Assembly (NCBI RefSeq): GCF_031085375.1
Contig: NZ_JAVCWF010000001.1
Coordinates: forward strand, 2,046,001-2,110,000
Length of the DNA stretch: 64,000 nt
Direction of reading: 5' to 3'
From: Lactiplantibacillus brownii
Lineage (GTDB): Bacteria; Bacillota; Bacilli; Lactobacillales; Lactobacillaceae
This document shows, piece by piece, positions 28,642 to 38,456 of the stretch; positions within the stretch are counted from its first letter, which is position 1, and the number at the start of each line of letters is the position of its first letter. The position numbers and the translations under genes were made by a program. The notes below the pieces were generated by a model. It was not told the origin of the DNA, made no database searches, and saw nothing but the letters and a program-made list of their open reading frames with translations.

Positions 28642-28994
28642 AAATGAAGACAGCCTTTCTCGTTTCTTCCGTTAGGGACAATCATCATGTTACAAGAGTA
28701 TATTAACAATCAATTTCCACTGGATAAATCGCCTTGTTGTAAAAATCAGGTTAATGTTTTGAAAATCTGATGTTGGCTTGTCCAATCCTATTTACGTTAT
28801 TGCTAGTTAGGTCTCACAAGTCATGACTAGTTTCATTGGAGACAAGCTAGTTGAAATCAGATTCAATCGTCATAACTTGGCAATCCAACACCTATCTTTT
28901 TTGGTTTTGATGAACACACAGGACTCAGCTTAAATTCTGGCCACGCGAAATAAGTGTATACTATATGGAAATACTTCCTGAAAGGATCCTGACG
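28642..28994. other. Intergenic, no feature seen
   Basis: 353 bases between the divergent secreted-peptide pseudogene and the hydrolase gene. I find no convincing ORF, hairpin or repeat; it presumably holds both promoters. Confidence 0.5.
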
Positions 28995-29948
28995 ATGTGC
29001 ACCAGTTTAACTTATACCAATACTGCCAACCAACACTTTTTTGCGCGCACCATGGATTTTCCAACGACGACACCTTGGCGCCCTATTTTTCTGCCCCGAC
29101 AATACCGTTGGACCACTGGGCTCAATGAGACGCGCCAGACGACACAAGCCATCCTTGGTGGTGGGCGTCAGCCAATTGGCATCGATAATTTTTTGATGGC
29201 GGATGGCCTAAATGAAAGCGGTATCAGTTGTGCTGAACTCTACCTACCGCATGCCGTTAAATATGCGCCCACCGCACAACCTGATAAAATTAATCTGACA
29301 CCACAAGATTTTATCAATTGGGTTCTTGGTGAACACACTAGTCTAGAAAGCGTTTGTGCCGGCCTATCTCAAGTCTGTCTCGTCAATCAGACTTGGCATG
29401 GCGAACCCTACGTTTACCCATTTCATTGGGTTCTAAGCGATACAACCGGGCGTAATTTAGTCATCGAACCAACTGGCGGCCCACTCACGGCCCAATTAAA
29501 TCCCAGTGGCGTCTTGACGAATACACCGATACTAGCGACACATTTTAAAAATTTAACGCAGTTATTAGGACAAGCTTCTGTGACAATCAACCAAGCAACC
29601 CAAGTTGCGGCCAAGAATTGGCTTGCAACTAAGCAGCCGTTACCGACCGGCAGTATTCCAACGAATCGGTTCAATCATATGGCCATTCGTCGGCTAGGAA
29701 CACCAACTTTGACAGCTGAACAGACATTACCAACCTTATTTGCTTGGTTAAATGAGGTTCGTTTACCCTATGATCCAGCCAAACGTCATCAACTTAATCA
29801 CAACTATACGCACTATCGCAGTGTGATTGATCTTGATCACGCCTGCTATTACTTTCGACCACGAACGACTGAACGCTTGCAAACGATTCAATTAACCCCA
29901 GAAATGTGTGACCATTGGCGAGTGCCACATGTTTTTCCAGCAAACTGA
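28995..29948 (+). CDS. Choloylglycine hydrolase / penicillin acylase family protein
   Basis: Ntn-hydrolase of the bile salt hydrolase / penicillin V acylase family, cleaving amide bonds of linear substrates. After removal of Met the protein begins with the nucleophile Cys2 (MCTSLTY); Arg18 and Asp21 equivalents are in RTMDFP, and EPTGG and the Asn/Arg region TNRFNHMAIRR follow. About 317 residues. ATG 28995 with GAAAGGATC before it is fixed by the catalytic Cys; the in-frame extension upstream would block processing. L. plantarum carries several such paralogues, not all active on bile salts, so I leave the substrate open. Confidence 0.88.
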   Translation: MCTSLTYTNTANQHFFARTMDFPTTTPWRPIFLPRQYRWTTGLNETRQTTQAILGGGRQPIGIDNFLMADGLNESGISCAELYLPHAVKYAPTAQPDKINLTPQDFINWVLGEHTSLESVCAGLSQVCLVNQTWHGEPYVYPFHWVLSDTTGRNLVIEPTGGPLTAQLNPSGVLTNTPILATHFKNLTQLLGQASVTINQATQVAAKNWLATKQPLPTGSIPTNRFNHMAIRRLGTPTLTAEQTLPTLFAWLNEVRLPYDPAKRHQLNHNYTHYRSVIDLDHACYYFRPRTTERLQTIQLTPEMCDHWRVPHVFPAN

Positions 29949-29960
29949 ACTTGATAACAC

Positions 29961-30008
29961 AAAAGGTTGGCCGCTACTCACAAAATGCTGAGTAGCGGCC
30001 AACCTTTT
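29961..30008. terminator. Bidirectional terminator
   Basis: Perfect 20-bp stem (29961-29980 with 29989-30008; core GGTTGGCCGCTACTC) and an 8-base loop, flanked by A- and T-runs. It serves the convergent hydrolase and the 30021 gene. Confidence 0.85.
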
Positions 30009-30020
30009 AATGAAACAACT

Positions 30021-30236
30021 TTAATGCCGCTGTTTTAAGAAACGATCAAAGCGGTCATTGATAACTTTTGTGACTTTGGGATCATGTAGGTCTCCCGGCT
30101 GATCACTGCCAGTTACCTCACTAACTACTTGTAGATAACCAAATAACACTTGGCTCGGATCTAAATGGTATTTTGCTGCTAGCTGAACCGCAAAGTCGTA
30201 ACGATTGGGTCCTAATAAGACTGCATAATTTGTCAT
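30021..30236 (-). CDS. Small hypothetical protein
   Basis: 71 residues, cytoplasmic, unknown. It reads MTNYAVLLGPNRYDFAVQLA and ends NDRFDRFLKQRH, likely helical. It overlaps the TMEM175-like gene by 4 bases (ATGA), so the two are coupled; no function can be read from it. Confidence 0.75.
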   Translation of the reverse strand: MTNYAVLLGPNRYDFAVQLAAKYHLDPSQVLFGYLQVVSEVTGSDQPGDLHDPKVTKVINDRFDRFLKQRH

Positions 30237-30862
30237 GCGGTGACTCCTTTCGATTGTGCCAGTTGTTTACTCATGCGCAAATAGGCAAAGAAATGAAAAA
30301 TAATGCCGCTCGCTAATAAAAAGGCCCCTAGCCAAACTGACCAAAAAGTTACGGCAATGGCTAAGCCATAAATGATCACGCTTCTCACTGGATCTAATTT
30401 GATGGCAGCATAGAAGTCATTTGAAACGGCTGCACTTTTCAAATCCTGATGGTGATGCAGATAGGCATACATAAAATAGAATGTTGCTGAAATAAACAAC
30501 GCCACTAAATCGTAAACAATAAAGGCCGTCTGCATATCTGCCCGATTGCCACTCGTTAACGCATCCGCGACCAGTGACATTGGATAATCCAGCAAAGTAA
30601 TGCTAAATAGCATTAATAAGTTCAGCATATTTACATTTCGATCAATGCGTTTCAGCATGCTGAAGTAATCATGGTGAAATAGCCACAGTGTCCCAACATA
30701 AAAATACGAAAAAGCATAAGATAAAAATAATGGCCATTGTGCTAAAAGCGCGGGTAATAGGCGTCCCGCATGATAATCAGGAATATGAAATTCCAATACT
30801 AAAATGGTAATTAAGATGGCAAAAATGCCATCACTAAATGCTTGAAAGCGATCTGTTTTCAT
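30233..30862 (-). CDS. TMEM175 family (DUF1211) potassium channel-like protein
   Basis: About 209 residues, six hydrophobic segments. The family signature RFQAFSDGIFAILITILVLE at the first helix matches the pore-lining RxxxFSD of TMEM175, whose bacterial members act as potassium-permeable channels. ATG 30862 follows GGGAGG; a longer in-frame start has no site. Co-transcribed with the 71-residue gene. Confidence 0.88.
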   Translation of the reverse strand: MKTDRFQAFSDGIFAILITILVLEFHIPDYHAGRLLPALLAQWPLFLSYAFSYFYVGTLWLFHHDYFSMLKRIDRNVNMLNLLMLFSITLLDYPMSLVADALTSGNRADMQTAFIVYDLVALFISATFYFMYAYLHHHQDLKSAAVSNDFYAAIKLDPVRSVIIYGLAIAVTFWSVWLGAFLLASGIIFHFFAYLRMSKQLAQSKGVTA

Positions 30863-31022
30863 TCGCTCAGCCTCCCACAATCTCACTACAATATCATAAA
30901 ACAAGCATAAATGCTTAGATTTGGATTTACAACCGTTTACATCTCAAAAACGCCGCCCTGACGCGATAGTTCTATGGTAAGATATCCCTATAAAAACTAC
31001 GACGAGGGGACGTTCGTACACT

Positions 31023-33692
31023 ATGGGGAAATTTATTAAACCAAAATTTTTATGGTTCGCCTTTTGGGTCATTGCGGTTTTCGCGAGTATTACCGTTTTG
31101 CCAAATTTGCAACCAATCATCACCACTCACCAAAATGTCACTAAGAGTCAAGTCAATCAACAACAACTGACTCGCATTCAAAACCACTGGAGACGTGGTC
31201 AAAAAAATGCCAAGCAACTCACGATTGTTTTCAACAATCCACACCACCATTTGACGACCAAACAAAATGCCGCTATCGCGACGGTACTAAAGAAGATCGA
31301 CAAAAAGTCCACTTACTATAGTATCACCAAATTGCGGACTACCCACACCTCTAGCAATGATCGTGAGCTACTGACTTCAAAGGATGGGTCCACTCAACTA
31401 GCTGTGGCTTCAATCAATACCCGGCAAACAGAATTGCGCGTCGTTGCCAAGCAACTAACCACAGCCGCGCAAACCGCTGGTGTCAAGGTGGCAGTCACTA
31501 GTCCGGATTTAATCACAGCAAACCACCAAGCCGCTCAGAATCAGCAAGCCACGCGCTTGTTACTTCTTGGGCTGATTTTGACGTTCATTCTGATGGGTCT
31601 GCTATTTAAGTCATTGCTTATTCCACTCATTAATTTCTTGTTCCAAAGTATCGTGCTTATTAGTACCGCCAGTGTTGGCGCCAATGCGATCACTCGTCTG
31701 CAGTTGCCATTTACTAGCAACAGTTTACTGATTAGTGGCAGCATTGGTCTCATTATCACCACCGTTTTAACTTGGTCTCTAATGCGCGACTATTTCATTA
31801 ATCGCGCTGGCATTGAAGACACCGATCAGGCCGCCTTACAAACGATGCAGCAACAATATCGACGCTGGGGCTTTAGTCTAGTGGGTACGGCTTTAGCGAC
31901 ACTTAGTTTAAGTTAGACACCACTACTCGCCTCAGCAACTGGCTGGTTAGTGGCACTCATTTGTTTAATTGCGCTCGCAGTGGTTCCCACTTTGGGACTC
32001 TCACTCACGACGCTATTAGATGACGGCTTGCGCTGGCCCGGCCATAAGCCTTGGCCACAACGCAAACACAACTTATGGGGACAATTCAGTCGCTTGAGTC
32101 ACTGGCAACCAGCCTTAGGACTCCTACTAGTCTTAATCTTATTATTGCCTGGCCTGATGCTGAGTCGGCGGACTCAAGTAGATGACAGTCAACTCACACC
32201 GAGTACCCAAACCAAGCCAACCGCCGCTGATAATGGCGCGCAACTCATTACGGCACACTTTGGGTTAGGTGCCACGACACCCGTCACTATTTATTTGCAA
32301 CATAACCAAAAATTGACTACCCAAAAATCTTTACAGACGATTGACAATTTGACGACCAAACTTCAGCATTTAGCTGGTGTCGCGACCGTGACTTCCGTGA
32401 CGCAGCCAACTGGTCAAAAGATTGCCCAATATTATGTTGGCAGTCAATTGACAAACGTCCAAGCAACTTTAACCGGCAATCAACAAACACTTAAGGCCAT
32501 CAAAAAAGGTTTAAAGGATGATCAGGATTCCTTGGCAAAAACTGAATTAGATCACCAACTTGACGCTTTACAAAAGTTGCAAACACAACTCACTCAGTTA
32601 GACGTTGATAATCAGGCGATTACGACTCAGTTAGCCAATTTAAGTGTGGATGCCGTGGCTTCACCGAGCCAATCCAGCCAATTAGCCAATGATTTGGCCG
32701 CTGCGACTGCTTTGACAACCGACATTAATCAACAAATGACGACGATTTTATCGCAACAGACACAGTTGCTCACTATGGTCAGTGGCGCGCAACAAAAGCT
32801 ACAGTCCGTCGATCAGAGTCTGACTAAAACCAATGAAGACATTGCTCAAATCGCCACGACTGTTCACCAGACCAATAAGTATCTTACTGGTTTAAAGGCT
32901 AGCGAAGTTGGCAAAATGTTTTACTTACCCGCTAACGCCCAAAATAGTGCCACTTATAAGAATAGTGTGACTACTAATACTAGTGCCAATGAAAAAATCA
33001 CTAAATTAGTAGTTACCTTTAAACAGCCAGCACTAGCCACCAGTAATTTTAAGACGTTGCAAGCCGTTCGCCAAACCGTTCAAACGTCGTTATTAGCGAC
33101 ACCATTGGCACATGCCAGCGCAACCTATGCTGGTACAACCGTTCAAGTTGCACCAGTTCGGCAAACGCTGAACCAGTCAGCGTGGATCTGGGCGGCCATT
33201 GTCTTGGCGATTCTCGCAGTCGTATTCTGGCTGAATTTGCGCTCACTCGTTTTGAGTGTGATCCTCACGACTGGGCTACTAGCGGTAACGCTCGCCAGTT
33301 TAGGATTGACGCGACTTGGCTATACCAATTGGGCACAACTTGGGCCATTACCCTGGTTAGCTATCCTGTGGAGTAGTGCACTGATTGGCCTACATTGGCT
33401 CTTAGTCAGTTCGCCAACGGTTCAACATCGCGATTGGTTACATCAATTTGATGCCAGCCAATTAACAGCCCATTTTTATCACTGTGGTAAAACGACTTGG
33501 GCCATTACCTTAATTGAACTTGTCTTGATTGCCCCATTAATCAGTGGCACCACCGCTGCAGTTCAAGTCACTGGCTTGATGACAATCATTGGTCTCCTAC
33601 TCAGTAATTTGATTTTACCACTCGGATTGCCAGCCCTAATCACCTGGACTGTGCACCCACCTAAATTCAAGCGAAAAAAGAAACAAGCTTAG
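31023..33692 (+). pseudogene. MmpL/RND family transporter interrupted by an amber codon
   Basis: The reading frame from ATG 31023 (after GAGGGG) to 33692 would give an 889-residue MMPL exporter. It has an N-terminal helix, an extracellular domain, a block of membrane helices (about 175-330), a large second extracellular domain with coiled-coil segments (about 400-690) and a last helix block. A TAG at 31914-31916 breaks it inside the first membrane block, after TALATLSLS; the frame resumes at once with TPLLASATGWLVALI. No frameshift is involved. MmpL proteins export lipids or act as efflux pumps. A 580-residue product from an internal start at 31950 is possible but would lack the first half. 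Confidence 0.85.
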
Positions 33693-33704
33693 TCGTCCCT
33701 TGCT

Positions 33705-33847
33705 TAAATTGCCGCTCCGGTTGGTCTGGACTGATGCTGGAACGTGGTGGCCACGTTTGTGAGCCAAAATACGGTCTCACAAGCCGGGCTTTCTCTAAGC
33801 TTTAATTTGTCGAAACGTGTTCGGTCCAACTGCGCCCTCCGCTTGCT
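33705..33847 (-). repeat. Dispersed structured repeat, copy C (partial)
   Basis: About 143 bp in reverse orientation, matching the right end of the element: terminal GCCGCTCCGGTTGGTCTGG, then the ACGTGG/CCACGT and TTGTGAG/CTCACAA hairpins. It then joins a stretch (GAAACGTGTTCGGTCCAAC, near 33812) that matches the extra module of copy A but not copies B or D. The left module is absent. Confidence 0.8.
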
Positions 33848-33877
33848 AAAACTACAACTAGCCAACTTTTAAAAAAT

Positions 33878-33924
33878 AGGGTTGATGAACATTCGGAATT
33901 GCCGACTGTTCATCAACCCTTTTC
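33878..33924. terminator. Hairpin terminator after mmpL
   Basis: Perfect 14-bp stem AGGGTTGATGAACA (33878-33891) / TGTTCATCAACCCT (33907-33920) then TTT. Past the repeat copy C. Confidence 0.7.
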
Positions 33925-33994
33925 TAATCTGTTTCGCCAGCAAAATTCTAAGCTTACCAGCATGACAATAACGCAGACTCATCATTAAAACAAA

Positions 33995-34038
33995 CAAAAA
34001 GTGGCGTAGCTTCATACACCTGAAGTTGCGTCACTTTT
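33995..34038 (-). terminator. Terminator of the LPQTNE protein gene
   Basis: Stem AAAAGTGGCGTAGCTTCA / TGAAGTTGCGTCACTTTT with G-U tolerated pairs, loop TACACC, just past the minus-strand stop at 34049. Confidence 0.75.
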
Positions 34039-34048
34039 AAACATCTAG

Positions 34049-36166
34049 CTAATTGCGGTTACGCCGCCAGTCCCAACTACCGAATGCAAAGACAATCATC
34101 AAAATAACCACACCAGTGACAATAGCACCAGTTTGATCATTCGACTTTTCGTTGGTTTGTGGTAACGTCCCGGTCGTTTGACCGGACATGCCAGTCGAAT
34201 TACCAGCAATTTGACCAGTTGGATAATTACCAGCTACTGGCGATTGCGATTGACTACCAGCTTGCGTTGACCCATTCGTTGTGGTCCCAGTATCAGGACT
34301 TGGCACAACAGGTGTCGTTGAATTCCCAGGTTCGGGAACAGTTGGTTCAGTTGAATTGCCAGCTTGTTCCGATTCACCAGACGCTTCAGATTCACCGGGT
34401 TCTTCTGATTCGTTAGGTTCTTCTGATTCATTAGGAACTTCAGATTCGCCAGGTTCTTCAGATTCATTAGGTTCTTCTGATTCGTTAGGCTCTTCAGATT
34501 CGCCAGGTTCGTTAGGTTCTTCTGATTCACCAGGTTCTTCGGGTTCACCAGGAATAACTGGTTCACCGGGTTCTTCTGGCTCATTAGGCTCTTCTGGTTT
34601 GCCAGGTTCTTCAGGCTTAACCGGTGGCTCTGGCGTTTCTGGTTTTTCAGGCTCGTTAGGTTCTTCTGGTTCAGTAGCAGTCTTAGTATCCTTTGCGGTA
34701 ACCGTTACTAATTCAGTTTGACCAGGTTTGATCGTAAAGGTCAACGGTGTCTTATTCAAGTCATAATCCGTTGGCGCTTTAGTTTCAACGAACCGATAAT
34801 CACCAGCTGCTAAATCATCAACGGTTAATTGACCTTCAGCATCTGTCGTCAGCCCCGTCTTTAAAACGTTGCCTTCAGCATCTTGCAACTCATAAACGGC
34901 ACCAGCCAAAGCCTTGCCAGTTTGATCATCCGTTTTCGTTAACCGCACGCTCCCCTTAGTGACAACTGGTGTTTTAGTATCAGTTGCAGTAACTTGAACG
35001 GGCGCCGTTTGATTAGCGACAATTGTGACCTTAATTGGTGTTGGATTTAACTCGTAGCCAGTTGGCGCTTTAGTTTCAGCTAAACTGTATTCACCAGGCG
35101 CTAAATCTGAAACATAAATTTTTCCATTTTCATCAGTTGTTAGACCAGATTGAATCACCTTACCGTTGTTGTCTAACAATTCATATTCAGCACCAGCAAG
35201 TACCGAACCAGTTTCGGCATCGGTCTTAATGAGTGAAAATGCACCTAAAGCATCTTCATCATTTTCGTTTTCATTACCGCCGTTACCATTACCGGAACCA
35301 TCGCCGCCCCAAGTGACGTGACCACTAACTGTGACCCCATCCATTGAAGCATTGTTCGACCAAGCACCACCATTAGCACTAACATTGCTTAGCTGAACGC
35401 GGTACGTCATGTTAATGGCTGTGTGCACATTACTAAAGACAAACGTAATTTGCTTGCCATTTACCGTGACGGCTGGTTGGTTCTGTTGACCAGTGGAAAC
35501 AAATTCACCGGCATCATTATACGAACCAGTATCGGCATAAACGGAACCCGGCACAAAGGTTTGGTTAGGACCAATTGTATCGGTAACCGTGACTGTCCCA
35601 AGATCTTTACCACTTGGATTTAACGCGACATTCCAAGTCAGTTGACTTGGTAAGCCGTTTTCATCGATACCGCTGACCCAGCCAATTTTGTTAAGGGCCC
35701 AGTCATAATGGTTCGTATCATCGTTGGCAGTCCCTTTAGCATAAAAGTTCAAAGTCCCATTCCGGTCCTGGGTGCCACTCAATTGCTCATTAAAAGTGAT
35801 TGCCCCAGTACTTTCACCGGCCTTAATGTTAAAGGTCCCAATGGTAGCACCCGTATTATCCTTTAAATCAAAGCTCAAATCTGAAGAGGCAATTGCATTG
35901 CCCGGCAGCGTAACAGGCGCCGTATCTCCAGGTTGAATCTCTTGACCATTTGGAATCGACCATTGATAACTAATCTTATAATTCTGCCACTTGCTGAGGT
36001 CGCTCGGATCCGTGATCACGTTGCCAAAACGATCCGTTACGGTTGCTTCATCGCCAGTCAGTCCAGTCGTACTAATCGTTGCCGCGTGAACAGCTTGACC
36101 AAAAGTAAAGACGGTCAGCAACACAGTCAACAGTCCCAAACCGACTGAAAATAACTTTCTAAACAT
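34049..36166 (-). CDS. LPQTNE cell-wall-anchored adhesin with CnaB repeats
   Basis: 705-residue surface protein. A signal peptide (1-28, ending QAVHA) is followed by a collagen-binding-adhesin type domain pair (about 30-300). Next are two CnaB/SpaA-like domains, about 306-400 and 403-495, each with the Lys strand (SLIKTD; RLTKTDD) and the Glu strand (AETKAPTG; VETKAPTD) that form isopeptide bonds. An E/P/S/N-rich stalk (about 496-630) leads to the sortase signal LPQTNE at 668-673, a membrane helix and the basic tail RRNRN. LPQTxE is the motif used in the L. plantarum group. ATG 36166 after GGGGGAG. The ligand is unknown. Confidence 0.92.
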   Translation of the reverse strand: MFRKLFSVGLGLLTVLLTVFTFGQAVHAATISTTGLTGDEATVTDRFGNVITDPSDLSKWQNYKISYQWSIPNGQEIQPGDTAPVTLPGNAIASSDLSFDLKDNTGATIGTFNIKAGESTGAITFNEQLSGTQDRNGTLNFYAKGTANDDTNHYDWALNKIGWVSGIDENGLPSQLTWNVALNPSGKDLGTVTVTDTIGPNQTFVPGSVYADTGSYNDAGEFVSTGQQNQPAVTVNGKQITFVFSNVHTAINMTYRVQLSNVSANGGAWSNNASMDGVTVSGHVTWGGDGSGNGNGGNENENDEDALGAFSLIKTDAETGSVLAGAEYELLDNNGKVIQSGLTTDENGKIYVSDLAPGEYSLAETKAPTGYELNPTPIKVTIVANQTAPVQVTATDTKTPVVTKGSVRLTKTDDQTGKALAGAVYELQDAEGNVLKTGLTTDAEGQLTVDDLAAGDYRFVETKAPTDYDLNKTPLTFTIKPGQTELVTVTAKDTKTATEPEEPNEPEKPETPEPPVKPEEPGKPEEPNEPEEPGEPVIPGEPEEPGESEEPNEPGESEEPNESEEPNESEEPGESEVPNESEEPNESEEPGESEASGESEQAGNSTEPTVPEPGNSTTPVVPSPDTGTTTNGSTQAGSQSQSPVAGNYPTGQIAGNSTGMSGQTTGTLPQTNEKSNDQTGAIVTGVVILMIVFAFGSWDWRRNRN
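34360..34680 (-). repeat. In-gene E/P/S stalk repeat
   Basis: Low-complexity coding repeat of 18- and 9-base units (mostly GAA/CCA/TCA/AAT codons for EEPNES-like units) inside the cell-wall protein. Such repeats change length readily by slippage, altering the distance of the adhesin from the wall. It also creates a long Ser/Gly-rich antisense frame that should be ignored. Confidence 0.8.
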
Positions 36167-36480
36167 TTTCTTTCTCCCCCAATCACTTATTAATCGTTAT
36201 AAGCTATGTTTTAAACATGATCCTCACTCCTAACCTAAAAGGTTCTACAAAGTCATCAAATTTAGCGTTGAGTAGTATTCTCAACTCACCTGTAGAATAA
36301 CGCAGTTGCAAGATTAACCAACACCTATAGATTTTGTTTGCAAACCTTACAAACCCAAAAATGATCTGAAATAGGTTTCAGAGTTTTACCTCGAATACAG
36401 TAGCGATAGCGTCGCTTTTTCAAAATCTGTTCAACCAAGCGGGATAACCCAATAGCACTCGAATATCCTGGTCACAACAC

Positions 36481-36532
36481 AAAAAATCACGATCAAATTC
36501 TAATTGCGGCTAGAATTTGATCGTGATTTTTT
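36481..36532. terminator. Perfect 22-bp bidirectional hairpin
   Basis: Arms 36481-36502 and 36511-36532 (inner ATCAAATTCTA / TAGAATTTGAT) around ATTGCGGC, with poly-A and poly-T ends. It ends the leftward merR-OYE unit. The rest of 36167-36634 (468 bases) shows no gene. Confidence 0.85.
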
Positions 36533-36634
36533 TGGGAACTTCGTGAATAGAATTTAGTTGGTTTTAACAACCATGTTTCATGAATCAAGATACTATCAGA
36601 TTTAGGGCTTCAACTGCGCCCGAAACTGGCCAAG

Positions 36635-37747
36635 CTAAATATTCGGCGTAGAACGATAGCGTTCTGCCAAAAAGTCTGCCAGCGGCAAGTTAAATTGGTT
36701 CCGTTGTGCGGCAAATAAGCTTTCAAATGGCGCGGTTAATATCTCTTGATCACGATTCGTTAGCAATTTAGTTGCCCAATCTGGATCAAATAACAATTGT
36801 TCACCAACTGCGACCAAATCAGTATCAGCTAATACATTGGCAACGTCTTGTCTTGTCCGCACCTGACCAACGCCCATGATTGGGAGTTTTCCGGCGACTT
36901 CGTCTTTAACATAAGCTAAGATCGATTTTTCTTGATAATCTGCTGCTCGCGCAACCCGATCATAATTATTCAACGAAATATGCAAATAATCCAAATCGGT
37001 TTGCACCAATTGGTCAATGAGATACAAGGTATCTTCAAATCGAATTCCGGGCGTCTCAAATTCTTCCGGTGACACCCGATAACCCACTAGGAATGGTCGC
37101 TTGGCATACTGCTTGACTGCCGCAAAAACGGATGTCAACATGGCTTTAATAAAGTGCGTGCGTTTTTCACGATCTCCGCCCCATTGATCAGTCCGCCGAT
37201 TAGAATGTGGTGAAAAGAACTGTTGGATAAGATACGTGTTAGCCCCGTGTAATTCGACACCATCAAAACCGGCTTGAATTGCTCGGCGAGTGGCCTCCCC
37301 AAATGCTTTAATCGTTTCTTGAACTTCTGCATCAGTCATCGCGCGTGGTGTTTCCGCGTTCGGACGTTCCGCAGCAACCGCACTGGCGGAGACGGTTTGA
37401 ACACCACCAAGCGTCGCGCGGTTGGTCATCCGTCCAGCATGGACCAGTTGAATAATTGCTTTGGCACCAGCATCTTGAATGCCAGTAGCCAACGCCTGTA
37501 GTCGGGGAATCATGGCATCGTCGGCAATGCTTAGCTCTCCCGGCCAACCTTTGCCGCCTGCTTGTACATTGGCCGCACCAGTAATAATCGCGCCAACACC
37601 ATGGGCTCGCCGTTCATAATAAGCAATTTCATCTTTGGTCACTTCGCCATCAAAAAAGCTCTGACGCGTTGTCATTGGCGACATCATGAGTCGATTTTTA
37701 ACGGTTACGCCTGATTTAAAAGTTAATGCTGCTGTAAATTCAGTCAT
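36635..37747 (-). CDS. Old Yellow Enzyme family NADH:flavin oxidoreductase
   Basis: FMN-dependent TIM-barrel ene-reductase, about 370 residues. Motifs: RLMMSPMTTRQSF, GAANVQAGGKG, IQLVHAGRM, the active-site DGVELHGANTYLIQQFFSPH and NRRTDQWGG. ATG 37747 follows GAGAGGACG. Downstream of a MerR regulator in the same orientation (63-base gap), a common pairing in lactobacilli where the regulator may sense the substrate. Natural substrate not known. Confidence 0.92.
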   Translation of the reverse strand: MTEFTAALTFKSGVTVKNRLMMSPMTTRQSFFDGEVTKDEIAYYERRAHGVGAIITGAANVQAGGKGWPGELSIADDAMIPRLQALATGIQDAGAKAIIQLVHAGRMTNRATLGGVQTVSASAVAAERPNAETPRAMTDAEVQETIKAFGEATRRAIQAGFDGVELHGANTYLIQQFFSPHSNRRTDQWGGDREKRTHFIKAMLTSVFAAVKQYAKRPFLVGYRVSPEEFETPGIRFEDTLYLIDQLVQTDLDYLHISLNNYDRVARAADYQEKSILAYVKDEVAGKLPIMGVGQVRTRQDVANVLADTDLVAVGEQLLFDPDWATKLLTNRDQEILTAPFESLFAAQRNQFNLPLADFLAERYRSTPNI

Positions 37748-37810
37748 TCTAAACGTCCTCTCATCAATTTGATAAGTTAAATTTAGCACCTAAAGGCGGG
37801 TCGAGGTCAA

Positions 37811-38347
37811 TTAATTGGTTTCACCGACAAGCACTGTATCCAGGTCAACTGCACAAAGTCCAGCGGGATAGCGCCTTAACAATTGCTGAAATAACGCTAG
37901 TGACTCACTTTGACCCGTTAGCCTTAAATAGGCCGCAAACTGATCACCCAACTCGCACTGTGTTGCTGTTAATTCAGCCACCCCACCGACTGCTTGGGCC
38001 TGATCATAATACCAATGCTTATATTGGACATAAACCTTGGTCGTCTGTAATTTAGCTAGCTGTGCATCTAATTTAGCCGTTTGATCAGCAAAAAAATGCG
38101 CCCGCGCACCCAAAGTCGCGGCTCCCGCGCGGTATAAGTCCAGAAACTTAGCAATTTCTTCTAATGAGGCATTTGATCGTTTTAAATTAACAATTTGTTG
38201 AATCAGAGCCAAGTCACAAGTCTGATATTGTCGTCGTCCCGCCGCGTCGCGCTTGATTGGTGGCAACAGTCCTTCTTTTTCATAAAACCGCAATTGTGAA
38301 ATCGTCACCCCAAATTTTTTGGCAACCGCACCAATCGACTCAGTCAT
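37811..38347 (-). CDS. MerR family transcriptional regulator
   Basis: 178 residues. N-terminal MerR helix-turn-helix (IGAVAKKFGVTISQLRFYEKEGLLPP, residues 5-30), a linking dimer helix, and a C-terminal effector domain without an obvious metal-binding Cys cluster. It precedes the OYE gene and probably controls both. MerR proteins usually bind between the -35 and -10 boxes with long spacers; I could not locate such a site with confidence. Confidence 0.88.
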   Translation of the reverse strand: MTESIGAVAKKFGVTISQLRFYEKEGLLPPIKRDAAGRRQYQTCDLALIQQIVNLKRSNASLEEIAKFLDLYRAGAATLGARAHFFADQTAKLDAQLAKLQTTKVYVQYKHWYYDQAQAVGGVAELTATQCELGDQFAAYLRLTGQSESLALFQQLLRRYPAGLCAVDLDTVLVGETN

Positions 38348-38425
38348 TTGCCAGCCATCCCTTCATAACTAAATTAATAGTTTTAGAATACCGCATCTTG
38401 CCGTTTTTGGGCTAAATCTTGTCTA

Positions 38426-38456
38426 GAAAAAAAGCCTGAGTGATTGCTCAGACTTC
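38426..38456 (-). terminator. Terminator of the 38457-39023 gene
   Basis: Minus-strand AAGTCTGAG (38455-38447) / CTCAGGCTT (38440-38432) then T-run. Confidence 0.75.

Noticed and set aside
31950..33692. Independent 580-residue transporter gene
   Set aside because: It is in the same frame as the 31023 gene, begins inside a membrane helix after a single TAG and has no good ribosome site, so it is the second part of the broken mmpL.
34360..34680. CRISPR-like regular repeats
   Set aside because: Units are short, in frame and coding (EEPNES-type), with no spacers of uniform length.
34281..34721. 146-codon Ser/Gly-rich frame on the plus strand
   Set aside because: It is the antisense of the E/P/S stalk repeat of the cell-wall protein; codon bias makes it open by chance.
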